Assembly: GCA_945866215.1 (NCBI GenBank)
Contig: CAMBGQ010000010.1
Coordinates: 1 to 43,324, forward strand
DNA: 43,324 nucleotides
Direction of reading: 5' to 3'
Source of the DNA: Opitutus sp. GAS368
Lineage (GTDB): Bacteria > Verrucomicrobiota > Verrucomicrobiia > Opitutales > UBA953
The translations under genes and the position numbers were made by a program. Each line of letters begins with the position of its first letter. The first letter of the stretch is position 1. Positions 20,381-28,515 of the stretch are shown piece after piece. Under the pieces are notes generated by a model that was not told the DNA's origin, searched no databases, and worked only from the letters and a program-made list of their open reading frames with translations.

Positions 20381-21232
20381 ATGCCCCGACTGTACGACGC
20401 AGAAGTGATGCACGCCCGGCTCTGGCCGAAGCGCCATGATTTCACGCACGCCGCTTTCGCCTGCGCGGTCGAAGCAGAGAAGGTCAACGCCACCCGCGGC
20501 GGACGATGCATGCTCGGCGGCAAGTTCTCACCCTATTGTTTCCGGGACGCAGACTTCCTGCCGGCGGCCGAGGTCTTCCAGCCGGAGGGCGTCACACAGG
20601 ATTTCGGTCAGCCGGGAGATACGCTGGACGGACGCTTTCGCGCCTTCGTGGCAGCTCAAGGAGAACCGCTACCAACCCGCGCCGAGATCACGCTCATCGC
20701 GATGCCCCGGGCGTTCGGTAAATCTTATAACCCGGTGGTGTTCATGATGGCGACCGTGGATGGCGAACTCGCCTGTGGCATTGCCGAAGTCCATAATACT
20801 TTTGGCGAACGCAAGGCCTGGTTCCTCGGTAAGGCCTGCCTGCAGCGCGACCATGACGGCGACACCTACCTGCAGCTGCGCACACCCAAGCGCTTCTACG
20901 TCTCACCGTTCTCGAAGCTCGATACCGAGTTTGAGTTCACGTTACGACTGCCCGACAGTAAGATGGCCTTCACGGTCGACCATCATGAAGACGGACGGAA
21001 AACGCTGACTAGCGCCTGGACTGGCAAGCAAGTGCCCCTGACCGACCTCCGCCTGCTGTGGCTGACAATCAAGTCGCCCCTACTGATCCTCAAGGTCATC
21101 ACGCTGATTCACCTGCACGCCGCTTGGCTTTGGCTGGTGAAGAAACTTCCCTTTCGCCGAAAAGGGGGCGACATTCCCGACCAGCGAAATCTGCGGCACC
21201 CCACCCCTGAACTTACCGGACGACATGACTAA
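20381..21232 (+). CDS. DUF1365-family protein
   Basis: A 283-residue protein starting M-P-R-L-Y-D-A-E-V-M-H-A-R-L-W-P-K-R-H-D-F, the DUF1365 N-terminal signature (usually Y-x-G-x-V-x-H-x-R). The family is almost always next to an FAD oxidoreductase and a cyclopropane synthase homologue, as here, but its activity is unknown. There is no signal peptide; a hydrophobic stretch near residues 230-255 may contact the membrane. The ATG at 20381 was chosen because the signature starts there; the frame is open to 20282. It overlaps the methyltransferase start by eight bases. Confidence 0.85.
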   Translation: MPRLYDAEVMHARLWPKRHDFTHAAFACAVEAEKVNATRGGRCMLGGKFSPYCFRDADFLPAAEVFQPEGVTQDFGQPGDTLDGRFRAFVAAQGEPLPTRAEITLIAMPRAFGKSYNPVVFMMATVDGELACGIAEVHNTFGERKAWFLGKACLQRDHDGDTYLQLRTPKRFYVSPFSKLDTEFEFTLRLPDSKMAFTVDHHEDGRKTLTSAWTGKQVPLTDLRLLWLTIKSPLLILKVITLIHLHAAWLWLVKKLPFRRKGGDIPDQRNLRHPTPELTGRHD

Positions 21233-22436
21233 ACCTTCCCTCGCCCGTCGCCTCGTCCTCGGGGAACTCGCAAAACTCTCCAAGGGGCGCCTCTCCCTCC
21301 GCCTGCCCGAAGGCACGGAGCTCACGCTCGGCGACCCGCAAGCCCAGGCCGGCGCGCGCATCGAGATCTCGGACGAGAACGCCTTCCGCCGGATCATGCT
21401 CGCAGCCGACATCGGCCTCACCGAAGGCTACATGGAAGGCGAATGGGATTCGCCCGACCTCGCAGCGCTCATCGGCTTCTTCATCGAGAATATCGATAAG
21501 ACCCCGGGCATGTCCGGCTCGGCCCGCAAGGCCATCGGCGTCGGCTTGTTCCGTATCGCCGATCGTATCGGGCACCTGCTTCGCCCGAACGACAAGAAGA
21601 CCGTGCGTCGCAATATCTCGGAGCACTACGACGTCTCCAACGACTTCTTCCGCCTCTTCCTGGATCCGTCGATGATGTATTCCTCGGCGCGCTGGGAGGG
21701 CACGGACTCGCTCGAGCAGGCGCAGGCCAATAAGAACGAGTCGCTCTGCCGCTTCCTCCAGCTCAAGCCCACCGACCACGTCATCGAAATCGGTACCGGC
21801 TGGGGTGGTTGGGCTTTGCACGCCGTCAAGAAGTACGGTTGCCGCGTCACCTCGCTCACTATTTCCCAAGCCCAGCACGACCTCGCTGTCGAGCGCATCC
21901 GAGCCGCGGGGCTCGCCGATCGCATCACCGTGAAGCTCGAGGATTTCCGCGACCATCAAGGACTCTACGACAAGTGCGTCTCCATCGAGATGATGGAAGC
22001 CCTCGGCCACAAGTATCTGCCCGCCTTCTGCGCTTCGATTGGCCGTCTGCTCAAGCCCGACGGCATCGCCGCGTTCCAATACATCACCTGCCCGGACAGC
22101 CGTTACGCCCAGTTCCGCGACGGCGTGGACTTCATCCAGAAGCATATCTTCCCCGGCTCGCTCCTCCTCTCGATCAATCGCGTCGGAGACCTCATGACCC
22201 AGGAGAGCGGTTTCCAGCTGGATCGCGTCGAGGAATTCGGCCGCGACTACGCACGCACGCTCGATGCTTGGTGCCAGGCCTTCGAAGCGAACCTGGATAA
22301 GGTGCGCGGCATGGGCTTCGATGAACGCTTCATCCGCAAGTGGCGCCTTTACTTCCGCTACTGCCAGGCCGCCTTCGAACACCGTAACATCGGCGTCGTC
22401 CAGGCCGTGTACGTCCGCCCGAACCGCAAGGGGTGA
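21225..22436 (+). CDS. Cyclopropane-fatty-acyl-phospholipid synthase-type methyltransferase
   Basis: A 403-residue SAM-dependent methyltransferase of the CFA synthase family. The SAM motif V-I-E-I-G-T-G-W-G-G-W is at about 186-196, with T-S-L-T-I-S-x-x-Q and S-I-E-M-M-E-A-L-G-H behind it. An N-terminal E-G-Y-M-E-G-E-W segment is the usual CFA N-domain mark. It uses SAM to modify double bonds in membrane lipid acyl chains, giving cyclopropane, methyl or related products. With the desaturase, FAD oxidoreductase and DUF1365 genes it forms a lipid-modification region. The exact product cannot be told from sequence. It ends before a bidirectional terminator. Confidence 0.92.
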   Translation: MTKPSLARRLVLGELAKLSKGRLSLRLPEGTELTLGDPQAQAGARIEISDENAFRRIMLAADIGLTEGYMEGEWDSPDLAALIGFFIENIDKTPGMSGSARKAIGVGLFRIADRIGHLLRPNDKKTVRRNISEHYDVSNDFFRLFLDPSMMYSSARWEGTDSLEQAQANKNESLCRFLQLKPTDHVIEIGTGWGGWALHAVKKYGCRVTSLTISQAQHDLAVERIRAAGLADRITVKLEDFRDHQGLYDKCVSIEMMEALGHKYLPAFCASIGRLLKPDGIAAFQYITCPDSRYAQFRDGVDFIQKHIFPGSLLLSINRVGDLMTQESGFQLDRVEEFGRDYARTLDAWCQAFEANLDKVRGMGFDERFIRKWRLYFRYCQAAFEHRNIGVVQAVYVRPNRKG

Positions 22437-22450
22437 ACGCGACGCGAGGG

Positions 22451-22482
22451 GACACGTGGGCAAGTTGACACGTGGACAAGGA
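22451..22482. repeat. 16-base tandem repeat, two copies
   Basis: GACACGTGG and the following bases recur at 22451-22466 and 22467-22482 with only a few differences (the core GACACGTGG is identical, then GCAAG versus ACAAG). A related TTGACCCGTGGAC occurs before metH at 7163-7175. The function is unknown. Confidence 0.6.
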
Positions 22483-22487
22483 TCAAG

Positions 22488-22514
22488 AAAAGCCGCCCAA
22501 CCAGGCGGCTTTTT
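22488..22514. terminator. Bidirectional terminator between the CFA-type gene and proS
   Basis: A 7-bp perfect stem (AGCCGCC with GGCGGCT), extended by three A/T pairs, with a 6-base loop. It is flanked by A on the left and T on the right, so it can stop transcription on both strands, suiting the two convergent genes. Confidence 0.85.
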
Positions 22515-22522
22515 GTCCCCTA

Positions 22523-22578
22523 GGTAGGGCCAAGCATCCCTGCTTGGCCGCGGCCGACCAAGGGTGGTCGGCCCTACC
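22523..22578. repeat. Inverted pair of GTAG-headed REP-like palindromes
   Basis: Copy 1 (22523-22549, plus) has head GGTAGGG, stem GGCCAAGCA and loop TCCC. Copy 2 (22552-22578, minus) has the same head, stem GGCCGACCA and loop CCCT. Both stems are 9 bp and perfect, the heads face outward, and two bases separate the copies. Same family as the cluster at 11214-11384. The pair lies between two convergent genes, after the terminator. Confidence 0.8.
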
Positions 22579-22596
22579 TTAGTGACAGGCAGTAAA

Positions 22597-24126
22597 TCAA
22601 TAAGCCTTCGCCATCACCACGCGGCGGGGGCTGGGCTCGCCGGTGACGACGCACTTGCCGGGCTCGTCCTTAGCATCGAGCGGGATGCAGCGGATGGTGA
22701 CCTTAAGCTCGTCCTTGAGGCGCTTCTCAACGGCTTTGGAGCCGTTCCAGTGGCACATCGCGAAGCCGCCGTGGATTTCCGGACGCTCAGGGGTCTGGGC
22801 GGTGAAGTAGGCTTTCAGTTCTTCAAAGGTATCGATATCGCGGGTATTGGCGGCGCGGTGCGCCTTGGCGCGGGCGAGGAGGTTATCCTGGATGGACTGC
22901 AGGCGCTCGACGACGCTGGCGACGAACTCCGCACGCGGGATGCCGGCCTTCTCGCCGGTGTCGCGACGGGCGACGAAGACGGCGTTGGCCGCGAAATCGC
23001 GCGGGCCGACTTCGACGCGCAGGGGGACGCCCTTCTTGATCCAACCCCAGGCCTTGTCGCCGCCGCGGATGTCGCGGTTGTCGACGGTCACGACAACCTT
23101 GCGGTCATGGAAGCGCTGGGTGGAGAGTTCCTTCTGGAGCGACTGGCAATAGGCGAGGATGTCGGCCTTGGTGGCGTCGTCCTTGTAGATCGGGCAGATC
23201 ACGACGTGCTGCGGGGCGAGGCGGGGCGGCGCCACGAAGCCATCGTCATCGGAGTGGGTCATGATCATGCCGCCGATGAGGCGGGTAGACACGCCCCATG
23301 AGGTCGTGTGCGCGAACTGCTGAGTGCCCTTCTCGTCCTGGAACTGGATGTTGCAGGACTTGGAGAAATTCTGCCCGAGGTAGTGGGACGTGCCGGCCTG
23401 GAGAGCCTTGCGGTCCTGCATCATCGATTCGATGCAGAGCGTGTCGACGGCACCCGGGAAGCGTTCCCCTTCGGTCTTGCGGCCCTTGATGACTGGCATC
23501 GCCATGTGGTTCTCGGCGAAGTCGGCATACACCTCGAGCATCTTGTTGGTCTCCTCGACGGCTTCGGCCTCGGTCGCGTGGACCGTGTGGCCTTCCTGCC
23601 AGAGGAACTCGGCGGTGCGGAGGAAGAGACGCGTGCGCATTTCCCAGCGGACGACATTGGCCCACTGGTTGATGAGGATCGGGAGATCGCGATAGGACTG
23701 GACCCACTTGGAGTAAGTCTCGCCGATGATGGTCTCAGAAGTCGGGCGGACGATGAGCGGCTCCTCGAGCTCGCCAGCGGGGATCAGCTTACCGTCAGGG
23801 CCCATCTCGAGACGCGAGTGAGTGACCACGGCGCATTCCTTGGCGAAGCCATCAACGTGGGCGGCTTCCTTCTGGATATAACTGACCGGGATGAAGAGCG
23901 GGAAGTAAGCGTTCACGTGGCCGGTCTCCTTGAACTTCTCGTCGAGGTCGCGATGGATGTTTTCCCAGAGGGCGTAGCCCCACGGCTTGATCACCATGCA
24001 ACCGCGAACCGGGCTATTCTCGGCCAGGTCAGCATGCTTGATCACCTGCAGATACCATTCCGGATAGTCATCCTGACGGGTCGGGGTGATGGCGGTCTTC
24101 GGTTTGGCGGCAGGCTGCTGGGACAT
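22597..24126 (-). CDS. proS: Prolyl-tRNA synthetase, archaeal/eukaryote type
   Basis: ProRS charges tRNA-Pro. The 509-residue protein lacks the large insertion domain of E. coli-type ProRS and follows the short archaeal/eukaryote-like form. Motif 1 region: the W-G-Y-A-L-W-E-N-I segment. Motif 2: R-P-T-S-E-T and V-V-R-W-E-M-R-T-R. Motif 3: G-V-S-T-R-L-I-G-G. The anticodon-binding domain and a C-terminal zinc-domain-like end follow. It likely lacks the editing domain. The ATG at 24126 gives a short basic N-terminus. The gene is 45 bases downstream of prmC. Confidence 0.95.
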   Translation of the reverse strand: MSQQPAAKPKTAITPTRQDDYPEWYLQVIKHADLAENSPVRGCMVIKPWGYALWENIHRDLDEKFKETGHVNAYFPLFIPVSYIQKEAAHVDGFAKECAVVTHSRLEMGPDGKLIPAGELEEPLIVRPTSETIIGETYSKWVQSYRDLPILINQWANVVRWEMRTRLFLRTAEFLWQEGHTVHATEAEAVEETNKMLEVYADFAENHMAMPVIKGRKTEGERFPGAVDTLCIESMMQDRKALQAGTSHYLGQNFSKSCNIQFQDEKGTQQFAHTTSWGVSTRLIGGMIMTHSDDDGFVAPPRLAPQHVVICPIYKDDATKADILAYCQSLQKELSTQRFHDRKVVVTVDNRDIRGGDKAWGWIKKGVPLRVEVGPRDFAANAVFVARRDTGEKAGIPRAEFVASVVERLQSIQDNLLARAKAHRAANTRDIDTFEELKAYFTAQTPERPEIHGGFAMCHWNGSKAVEKRLKDELKVTIRCIPLDAKDEPGKCVVTGEPSPRRVVMAKAY

Positions 24127-24171
24127 AAGGTAGTAAAGGGGAAAGGAACGCGGAAGGGCAAGAATGGAGGG

Positions 24172-25017
24172 TCAGGCCTTCTTCGCTTTCCAGAAACGCG
24201 GGCGGCCACTCATGTCGGGCAGGCCGGCGGACTCGACGTAACCGAGCTGGGCGGAGAGCTCCGCCAACGCGGCATGCTGGTCGATGCCGGTCTCGCAAAA
24301 AAGCCAGCCGCCGGCGCGCAGGAACTTGGGGGCATCGGTCAGGATGCGACGCAGGTCGGCGAGGCCTTCTTCGGGAGCGATGAGCGCGGACTTCGGGTCG
24401 AACTCGCGGACTTCCGGATCGGCCTCAGCCACTTCGGCCTCGGTCAGGTAAGGTGGGTTCGAGACGATCAGGTCGTAGACATCGGTGACGGCCCCAAACC
24501 AGTCGGACTCCGCGAAGGCGACGCGCTCGGTCAGGTTGCACTGCGCGGCGTTCTCACGGGCGAGCGCAAGGGCGTCGGCCGAACGGTCGACGGCTTCGAC
24601 CTTCCAAAGCGGACGTTCGGAGGCGAGGGCCAGCGCGATGGCACCCGAGCCCGTACCGAGGTCGAGCACGCGGATGGCCTGATCTTCTGGGAACAGGGCG
24701 AGCACCAGATCGATGAGTTCTTCGGTTTCGGGACGTGGGATCAGCGCGCGCTTGTCGGACTTCAGGATGAGGTCGCGGAATTCTACCTTGCCGACGATGT
24801 GCTGGAGCGGCTCGCGATTACCGCGTCGCACCGTGAGGTCACGCAAGCGCCCCACTTCCTCGTCATTGAGCAGACGTTCGAATTGCAGGTAGAGGTCGAG
24901 TCGTTTCAGCCCCAGGCCGGCGGCGAAGAGGTGTTCGGCTTCCACGCGTGGTTTTTCAAGACCTTTGCGGGCGAGGAATTCGGCGGCCTTCTTCAGCGTG
25001 TCGAGCAGGTTCTGCAT
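24172..25017 (-). CDS. prmC: Release factor glutamine methyltransferase
   Basis: PrmC (HemK) methylates the GGQ glutamine of peptide-release factors. The 281-residue protein has an N-terminal helical domain, the SAM loop D-L-G-T-G-S-G (about 119-125) and the catalytic N-P-P-Y at 187-190. Before it is I-P-R-P-E-T-E-E, also diagnostic of PrmC. The ATG at 25017 overlaps the stop of the Sua5 gene (TAATG, one shared base), so both may be co-translated. prfA is not beside it. Confidence 0.95.
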   Translation of the reverse strand: MQNLLDTLKKAAEFLARKGLEKPRVEAEHLFAAGLGLKRLDLYLQFERLLNDEEVGRLRDLTVRRGNREPLQHIVGKVEFRDLILKSDKRALIPRPETEELIDLVLALFPEDQAIRVLDLGTGSGAIALALASERPLWKVEAVDRSADALALARENAAQCNLTERVAFAESDWFGAVTDVYDLIVSNPPYLTEAEVAEADPEVREFDPKSALIAPEEGLADLRRILTDAPKFLRAGGWLFCETGIDQHAALAELSAQLGYVESAGLPDMSGRPRFWKAKKA

Positions 25018-26000
25018 TAGCGGGCAGCGGCGCGGGTCAGGCGATCGTTATAGGCGGCACCGATGCCGGCGGGCGGGGCCAGTTCAGCGTGAATCGCTTC
25101 ATAGCCACGCCCGTCGAGCTGGCGGAGTAGGTCGAAGAGGTTACGCGCGGCTTCTTCGGTGGAACCGCTTTCGGAAAGCAGGAACACGTCGGCACTGCCG
25201 GGCGGCGAGGCGCGGCGGCCGATGAAGAGCACCGCTGAGCGCAGGTTCGCGATGACTGGTAGCGTGCCGTTCGGGAAAAGGGCGACGCGCGTGGCGGGGC
25301 TGTAATGACGCTCCAACATACCCGGCGCGTCCTGCGCGGCCTGCTGGCTCGCGGTGCGCGTGACCACTTCCACTGCTCCGAGCAAGTCGCGCAACGTCTC
25401 CAGCGGAATCGGGCCCGGGCGGAGTAGGCGGGCACGGCCGGGGACGGAAAGGTCGAGGATGGTGGATTCGACGCCGTGGGCGCAGGCCCCGCCATCGACG
25501 ATCCACGGACAGCGTTCACCGAGGGAATCGCGTACGTGGGCGGCCTTGGTCGGGCTGATATAGCCGAAGGGATTGGCGCTCGGCGCGGCCAACGGACGAC
25601 CTGCGAGACGGAGTACCTCTCGGAAAAGCGGGTGGGCGGGAATGCGAACGGCCACGGTATCCTTACCGGCGGTGACGAGATCCGGCACGACGGACTTGCG
25701 ACGCAGCACGACCGTCAACGGGCCGGGCCAGAGGTGGGCGAGCTTCGCGAGACGCGGGTCTGTTTCGGCGACTTCGGCCAGCGCGGCCTGATCAGGCACG
25801 TGGACGATGAGCGGGTCGAGGAGCGGACGTCCCTTAATCGCGAAGACCTGGGCGAGCGCCGCGGGGTTGGTCGCATCGGCCGCGAGGCCATAGACCGTCT
25901 CGGTCGGCAGGGCCACGCAGGCGCCGGCACGCAGGAGCTCGGCCGCGCGAGCGAGGTCAGCGGGAGCGGAGGTCAGGAAACTGGAGGCGGACGGTGACAA
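25017..26000 (-). CDS. L-threonylcarbamoyladenylate synthase (Sua5 type)
   Basis: The protein makes threonylcarbamoyl-AMP from threonine, bicarbonate and ATP for the t6A tRNA modification. The YrdC/TsaC domain is in front (P-T-E-T-V-Y-G-L-A-A-D-A, K-G-R-P, S-A-N-P-F-G). A C-terminal Sua5 domain ends G-I-G-A-A-Y-N-D-R-L-T-R-A-A. So it is the long Sua5 form, not short TsaC. There is no ATG. I use TTG at 26000, which leaves about 15 residues before the conserved domain; a TTG at 26069 would add 23 low-complexity, proline-rich residues. The start is uncertain. It shares one base with prmC. Confidence 0.9.
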   Translation of the reverse strand: MSPSASSFLTSAPADLARAAELLRAGACVALPTETVYGLAADATNPAALAQVFAIKGRPLLDPLIVHVPDQAALAEVAETDPRLAKLAHLWPGPLTVVLRRKSVVPDLVTAGKDTVAVRIPAHPLFREVLRLAGRPLAAPSANPFGYISPTKAAHVRDSLGERCPWIVDGGACAHGVESTILDLSVPGRARLLRPGPIPLETLRDLLGAVEVVTRTASQQAAQDAPGMLERHYSPATRVALFPNGTLPVIANLRSAVLFIGRRASPPGSADVFLLSESGSTEEAARNLFDLLRQLDGRGYEAIHAELAPPAGIGAAYNDRLTRAAAR

Positions 26001-26086
26001 GGGAGACGAGTTTACGGGACGGACAGCGGGAGTCCCGTTCGTTTTACCTCGGGGCGGCGGCGGGGGCAACCTCCCAGACCGACAAC

Positions 26087-26111
26087 AAAAAGGCCGCCTG
26101 AAAAGGCGGCC
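26087..26111 (-). terminator. Intrinsic terminator after rpsR
   Basis: A 7-bp perfect stem (GGCCGCC with GGCGGCC) with a 6-base loop. On the minus strand it is followed by five T. It sits about 25 bases after the rpsR stop, just before the Sua5 gene. Confidence 0.82.
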
Positions 26112-26134
26112 CAGGGGAGTCGTCGCGGGGACGA

Positions 26135-26329
26135 TTACTTCATCGTGATCATATTGCGGGCGCGCTTCACGGCCTTGGCAATATGACGCTGCTGGCGGGC
26201 GGTGAGGCCGGTCAGCTTGCGGGGCAGGATCTTGCCCGTCTCGGTGACGTAGCGCGACAGGGCCTCGGGTTCGGTGAAATCGAAGTCGAGGGGGTTGCGG
26301 GAGCGCTTGAGCTTACCTTCGGTGGTCAT
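26135..26329 (-). CDS. rpsR: 30S ribosomal protein S18
   Basis: A 64-residue basic protein with the S18 core [25 protein letters not shown], which binds the 30S platform beside S6. The family is about 65-80 residues, so this is a short form with a reduced N-terminus. The ATG at 26329 fits. It has its own candidate promoter and a terminator and no rpsF, ssb or rplI beside it, unlike the usual operon. There is no Shine-Dalgarno: the bases before ATG read AAACCTCCC. Confidence 0.95.
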   Translation of the reverse strand: MTTEGKLKRSRNPLDFDFTEPEALSRYVTETGKILPRKLTGLTARQQRHIAKAVKRARNMITMK

Positions 26330-26400
26330 GGGAGGTTTGGAAGTAAGGGGACGGAGTGATGGGGCAAGAAAGAAAGAGGGCCTGATCCGCTTTTGGGCAT

Positions 26401-26429
26401 ATTTTATGGAAATAAGGCTGTTTTCGTAA
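26401..26429 (-). promoter_or_regulatory. Candidate promoter of rpsR
   Basis: On the minus strand a -10-like TAAAAT (26406-26401, five of six) lies 17 bases after a weak -35-like TTACGA (26429-26424). The surrounding AT-rich patch stands out from the GC-rich background. The leader would be about 65 bases before the rpsR ATG. Confidence 0.4.
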
Positions 26430-26439
26430 TTTTCCCAAT

Positions 26440-26469
26440 AAAAAGGGCCACCCTTCAAGGCGGCCCTTT
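26440..26469 (-). terminator. Intrinsic terminator after the autotransporter gene
   Basis: An 8-bp perfect stem (AAAGGGCC with GGCCCTTT) with a 12-base loop. On the minus strand it is followed by T-rich sequence (TTTTTATT if the stem tail is counted). It lies about 25 bases after the autotransporter stop and upstream of the rpsR promoter. Confidence 0.75.
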
Positions 26470-26491
26470 CGAGGGAAGCTTTTCGCGAGGC

Positions 26492-28447
26492 TTAGAAGCG
26501 ACGATTCAGGGCCGCACCCAGCACCACATTGCGGTTGAAGTGAGGGTTATCACGAACCTCGCCGGTCAGGTGCAGCGTGAAGGCGCTCGGCAGGCGAACC
26601 CCGAGGCCGATGCCACCGACGGCGGTGTTGCGGCTCTGCGAGGCCGAAGCCGAGAAGCCTGAACCCGTACCACCCGAGAAGTTGGCACCGACGGAGGCCG
26701 CATCGGCAAACTCATGCTCCCAACCCGCCTTGGCCGTCAGGATGGCCGAAGAGGTCAACTGGTAGGCGAGTTTGAGGCCGGCGGTGGATACGAGGCTTTC
26801 GCTCGAGGAGGCCGCGACGGACAGAGGCAGCATGCCGCCCACTTCATCAAACGCAGACGTCTTGGCGCGACCATAGGCCAGGCTGATTTCCGGACCGAAG
26901 CTAAGTGACTCGGAAACGTAGAGGTCAGTGGAGGCGCTGAGTTCGGCGGAGACTGTGCTCATCTTGCGATCAGCAGCCGCAGGGCCATTACGATTCATGT
27001 CGTAGCTGAAGTCACCGAAGGAAACAGCGGCAAGTAGGCCGATGTTGCGGCCACCCACGGACGTCGAACTATCGGCGAGCAGCCCGAACGTGTTGCCGCG
27101 CACCTTGGAGCTGCCACCGGTGGCGTTGGTCTGTCCGTCGGTGTACCCGAAGAACGCGCCTACCTGCCAGGTCGGAGCGACCTGGTAGCGGATGCTGGCG
27201 GTGGAGGAATTGGCCTGCAGGCGATAATTGGTGACGGCATCGCTGCCGCCGAGATAGTCATGCTGCGAACGAGAGTAACCCGCGCCGACGGTCCAATTGC
27301 CTTCCTTCCAGAGGGAGCCGTTGTCCAGTGCTTGGCCAAGCAGGTCGCGACCGACCGTAAGACCGAAGTCGGAAACTGCCAGATAGGCCTCGGGTGACAT
27401 CAGCGCGAGGTCGCGATTGAGATTGTCGGAGGTCAGCACGATAACCGCGGCCTTGCCGGCCAAGGTATCGCTATTGATGAAGCCGGCGGGGTTGGCGTTC
27501 GTGGAGCTGATCGAGGCGGTGACGCTCTGGTTCCAGATCGAGGACAGGAGGGAAGACTGCAAGGGAGCGGTCGCGTAGGCGACGAAGGTCTGATTACCGA
27601 GCAGGCCAGTACCATAGAGATTACCTAGAGTGTGCGCCGAGACCTGGTTATCATAAAGCATCCAGGTAGTGAAATTCGACTGTCCGACTTGTGTTATGGC
27701 GGTGCCGGTGGCGATGTCGTTGAAGGTGCCGGTGATGCCACTGTTGGCGCGGAGGATCGAGAATACATCGCGCCGCGCGGCGGTGAACGCGGTGACCCCG
27801 TCGGCTTTCAGCCAGCTCTTGACGTCCAAGAGAACGCCTCCAGCAGCCGTATCCAAGGACAGGCTGCCCGCCTGCACGAAGTACTGGTCATGGAAGCCGT
27901 TGCCGTTGCCGGCGGTCGTACCCCCGAGTTCAGCAACGAAGGTCGATCCTCCGGCGAGGGTAGCGTTGCCTGACGCCTGGGTTTGGATACCAGGCGAGTT
28001 GCCGGGAGCAAGGGTGGCGCCCGACAGGAAGACAGTATTACCTCTGATTGAACCGGAGCCAGCAAAGATGTTTCCGGCTGCGACAGTGATATCACCAATG
28101 AGCGTGCCATTGATCTTATGTATTCCACCGCCGTTAAGTGTTATGGTTTGTCCCTGCACGCTTTCGCCCGTCGCGACTGTGTTCCCAGTCACGCCGCCCC
28201 CGCTCAAAACAATGGCACCTTGATACACGACTGCGATACCGGCAGCAACAATGAGGGTTCCCCCGTTAACAGAGTTGGTGTAGGTCGCACTACCGCCCAA
28301 GTTCAAGGTACGGGTCCAGGTCCCAGCGAGAAAAAGAGTAGTGGGCCCGCTGGGCGGGGGCATGATTACCTGAGCAAAAGCCGAAGGGGCCGCCATGAGG
28401 GCGGCAGCGAGAAGAGTACAGAGAGACAACAATCTAGGGGCGGTCAT
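26492..28447 (-). CDS. Autotransporter-type outer-membrane protein
   Basis: A 651-residue protein with a clear signal peptide (MTAPRLLSL to A-F-A, about residues 1-26). The passenger (about 30-330) is Gly/Thr/Ser-rich with beta-helix-like repeats (L-x-G-G, I-N-G-T-L-I-G-D, A-G-S-G-S-I-R-G) and the P-G-N-S-P-G segment common in autotransporter repeats. The last about 270 residues form a beta-barrel with alternating strands that ends in A-L-N-R-R-F; a terminal aromatic residue is the outer-membrane assembly signal. The passenger's target is unknown. Start at 28447 by signal peptide; ATGs at 28468 and 28477 are also in frame. It is less GC-rich than its neighbours. Confidence 0.85.
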   Translation of the reverse strand: MTAPRLLSLCTLLAAALMAAPSAFAQVIMPPPSGPTTLFLAGTWTRTLNLGGSATYTNSVNGGTLIVAAGIAVVYQGAIVLSGGGVTGNTVATGESVQGQTITLNGGGIHKINGTLIGDITVAAGNIFAGSGSIRGNTVFLSGATLAPGNSPGIQTQASGNATLAGGSTFVAELGGTTAGNGNGFHDQYFVQAGSLSLDTAAGGVLLDVKSWLKADGVTAFTAARRDVFSILRANSGITGTFNDIATGTAITQVGQSNFTTWMLYDNQVSAHTLGNLYGTGLLGNQTFVAYATAPLQSSLLSSIWNQSVTASISSTNANPAGFINSDTLAGKAAVIVLTSDNLNRDLALMSPEAYLAVSDFGLTVGRDLLGQALDNGSLWKEGNWTVGAGYSRSQHDYLGGSDAVTNYRLQANSSTASIRYQVAPTWQVGAFFGYTDGQTNATGGSSKVRGNTFGLLADSSTSVGGRNIGLLAAVSFGDFSYDMNRNGPAAADRKMSTVSAELSASTDLYVSESLSFGPEISLAYGRAKTSAFDEVGGMLPLSVAASSSESLVSTAGLKLAYQLTSSAILTAKAGWEHEFADAASVGANFSGGTGSGFSASASQSRNTAVGGIGLGVRLPSAFTLHLTGEVRDNPHFNRNVVLGAALNRRF

Positions 28448-28462
28448 ATGATGGAACTCAAT

Positions 28463-28491
28463 CATATAAATCATGGGTATGTAAAGCACAA
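28463..28491 (-). promoter_or_regulatory. Candidate promoter of the autotransporter gene
   Basis: On the minus strand TTGTGC (28491-28486) and TATATG (28468-28463) are separated by 17 bases in an AT-rich patch. The boxes match consensus only partly (three and four of six). If used, the transcript would begin about 10 bases before the ATG at 28447, supporting that start. Confidence 0.3.
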
Positions 28492-28515
28492 CCCATTCAG
28501 GGTCTTTACCCCATC

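Noticed and set aside
23308-25020. 570-codon open frame on the plus strand across proS and prmC
   Set aside because: It spans two well-supported minus-strand genes and the gap between them, with no domain. It is a shadow frame.
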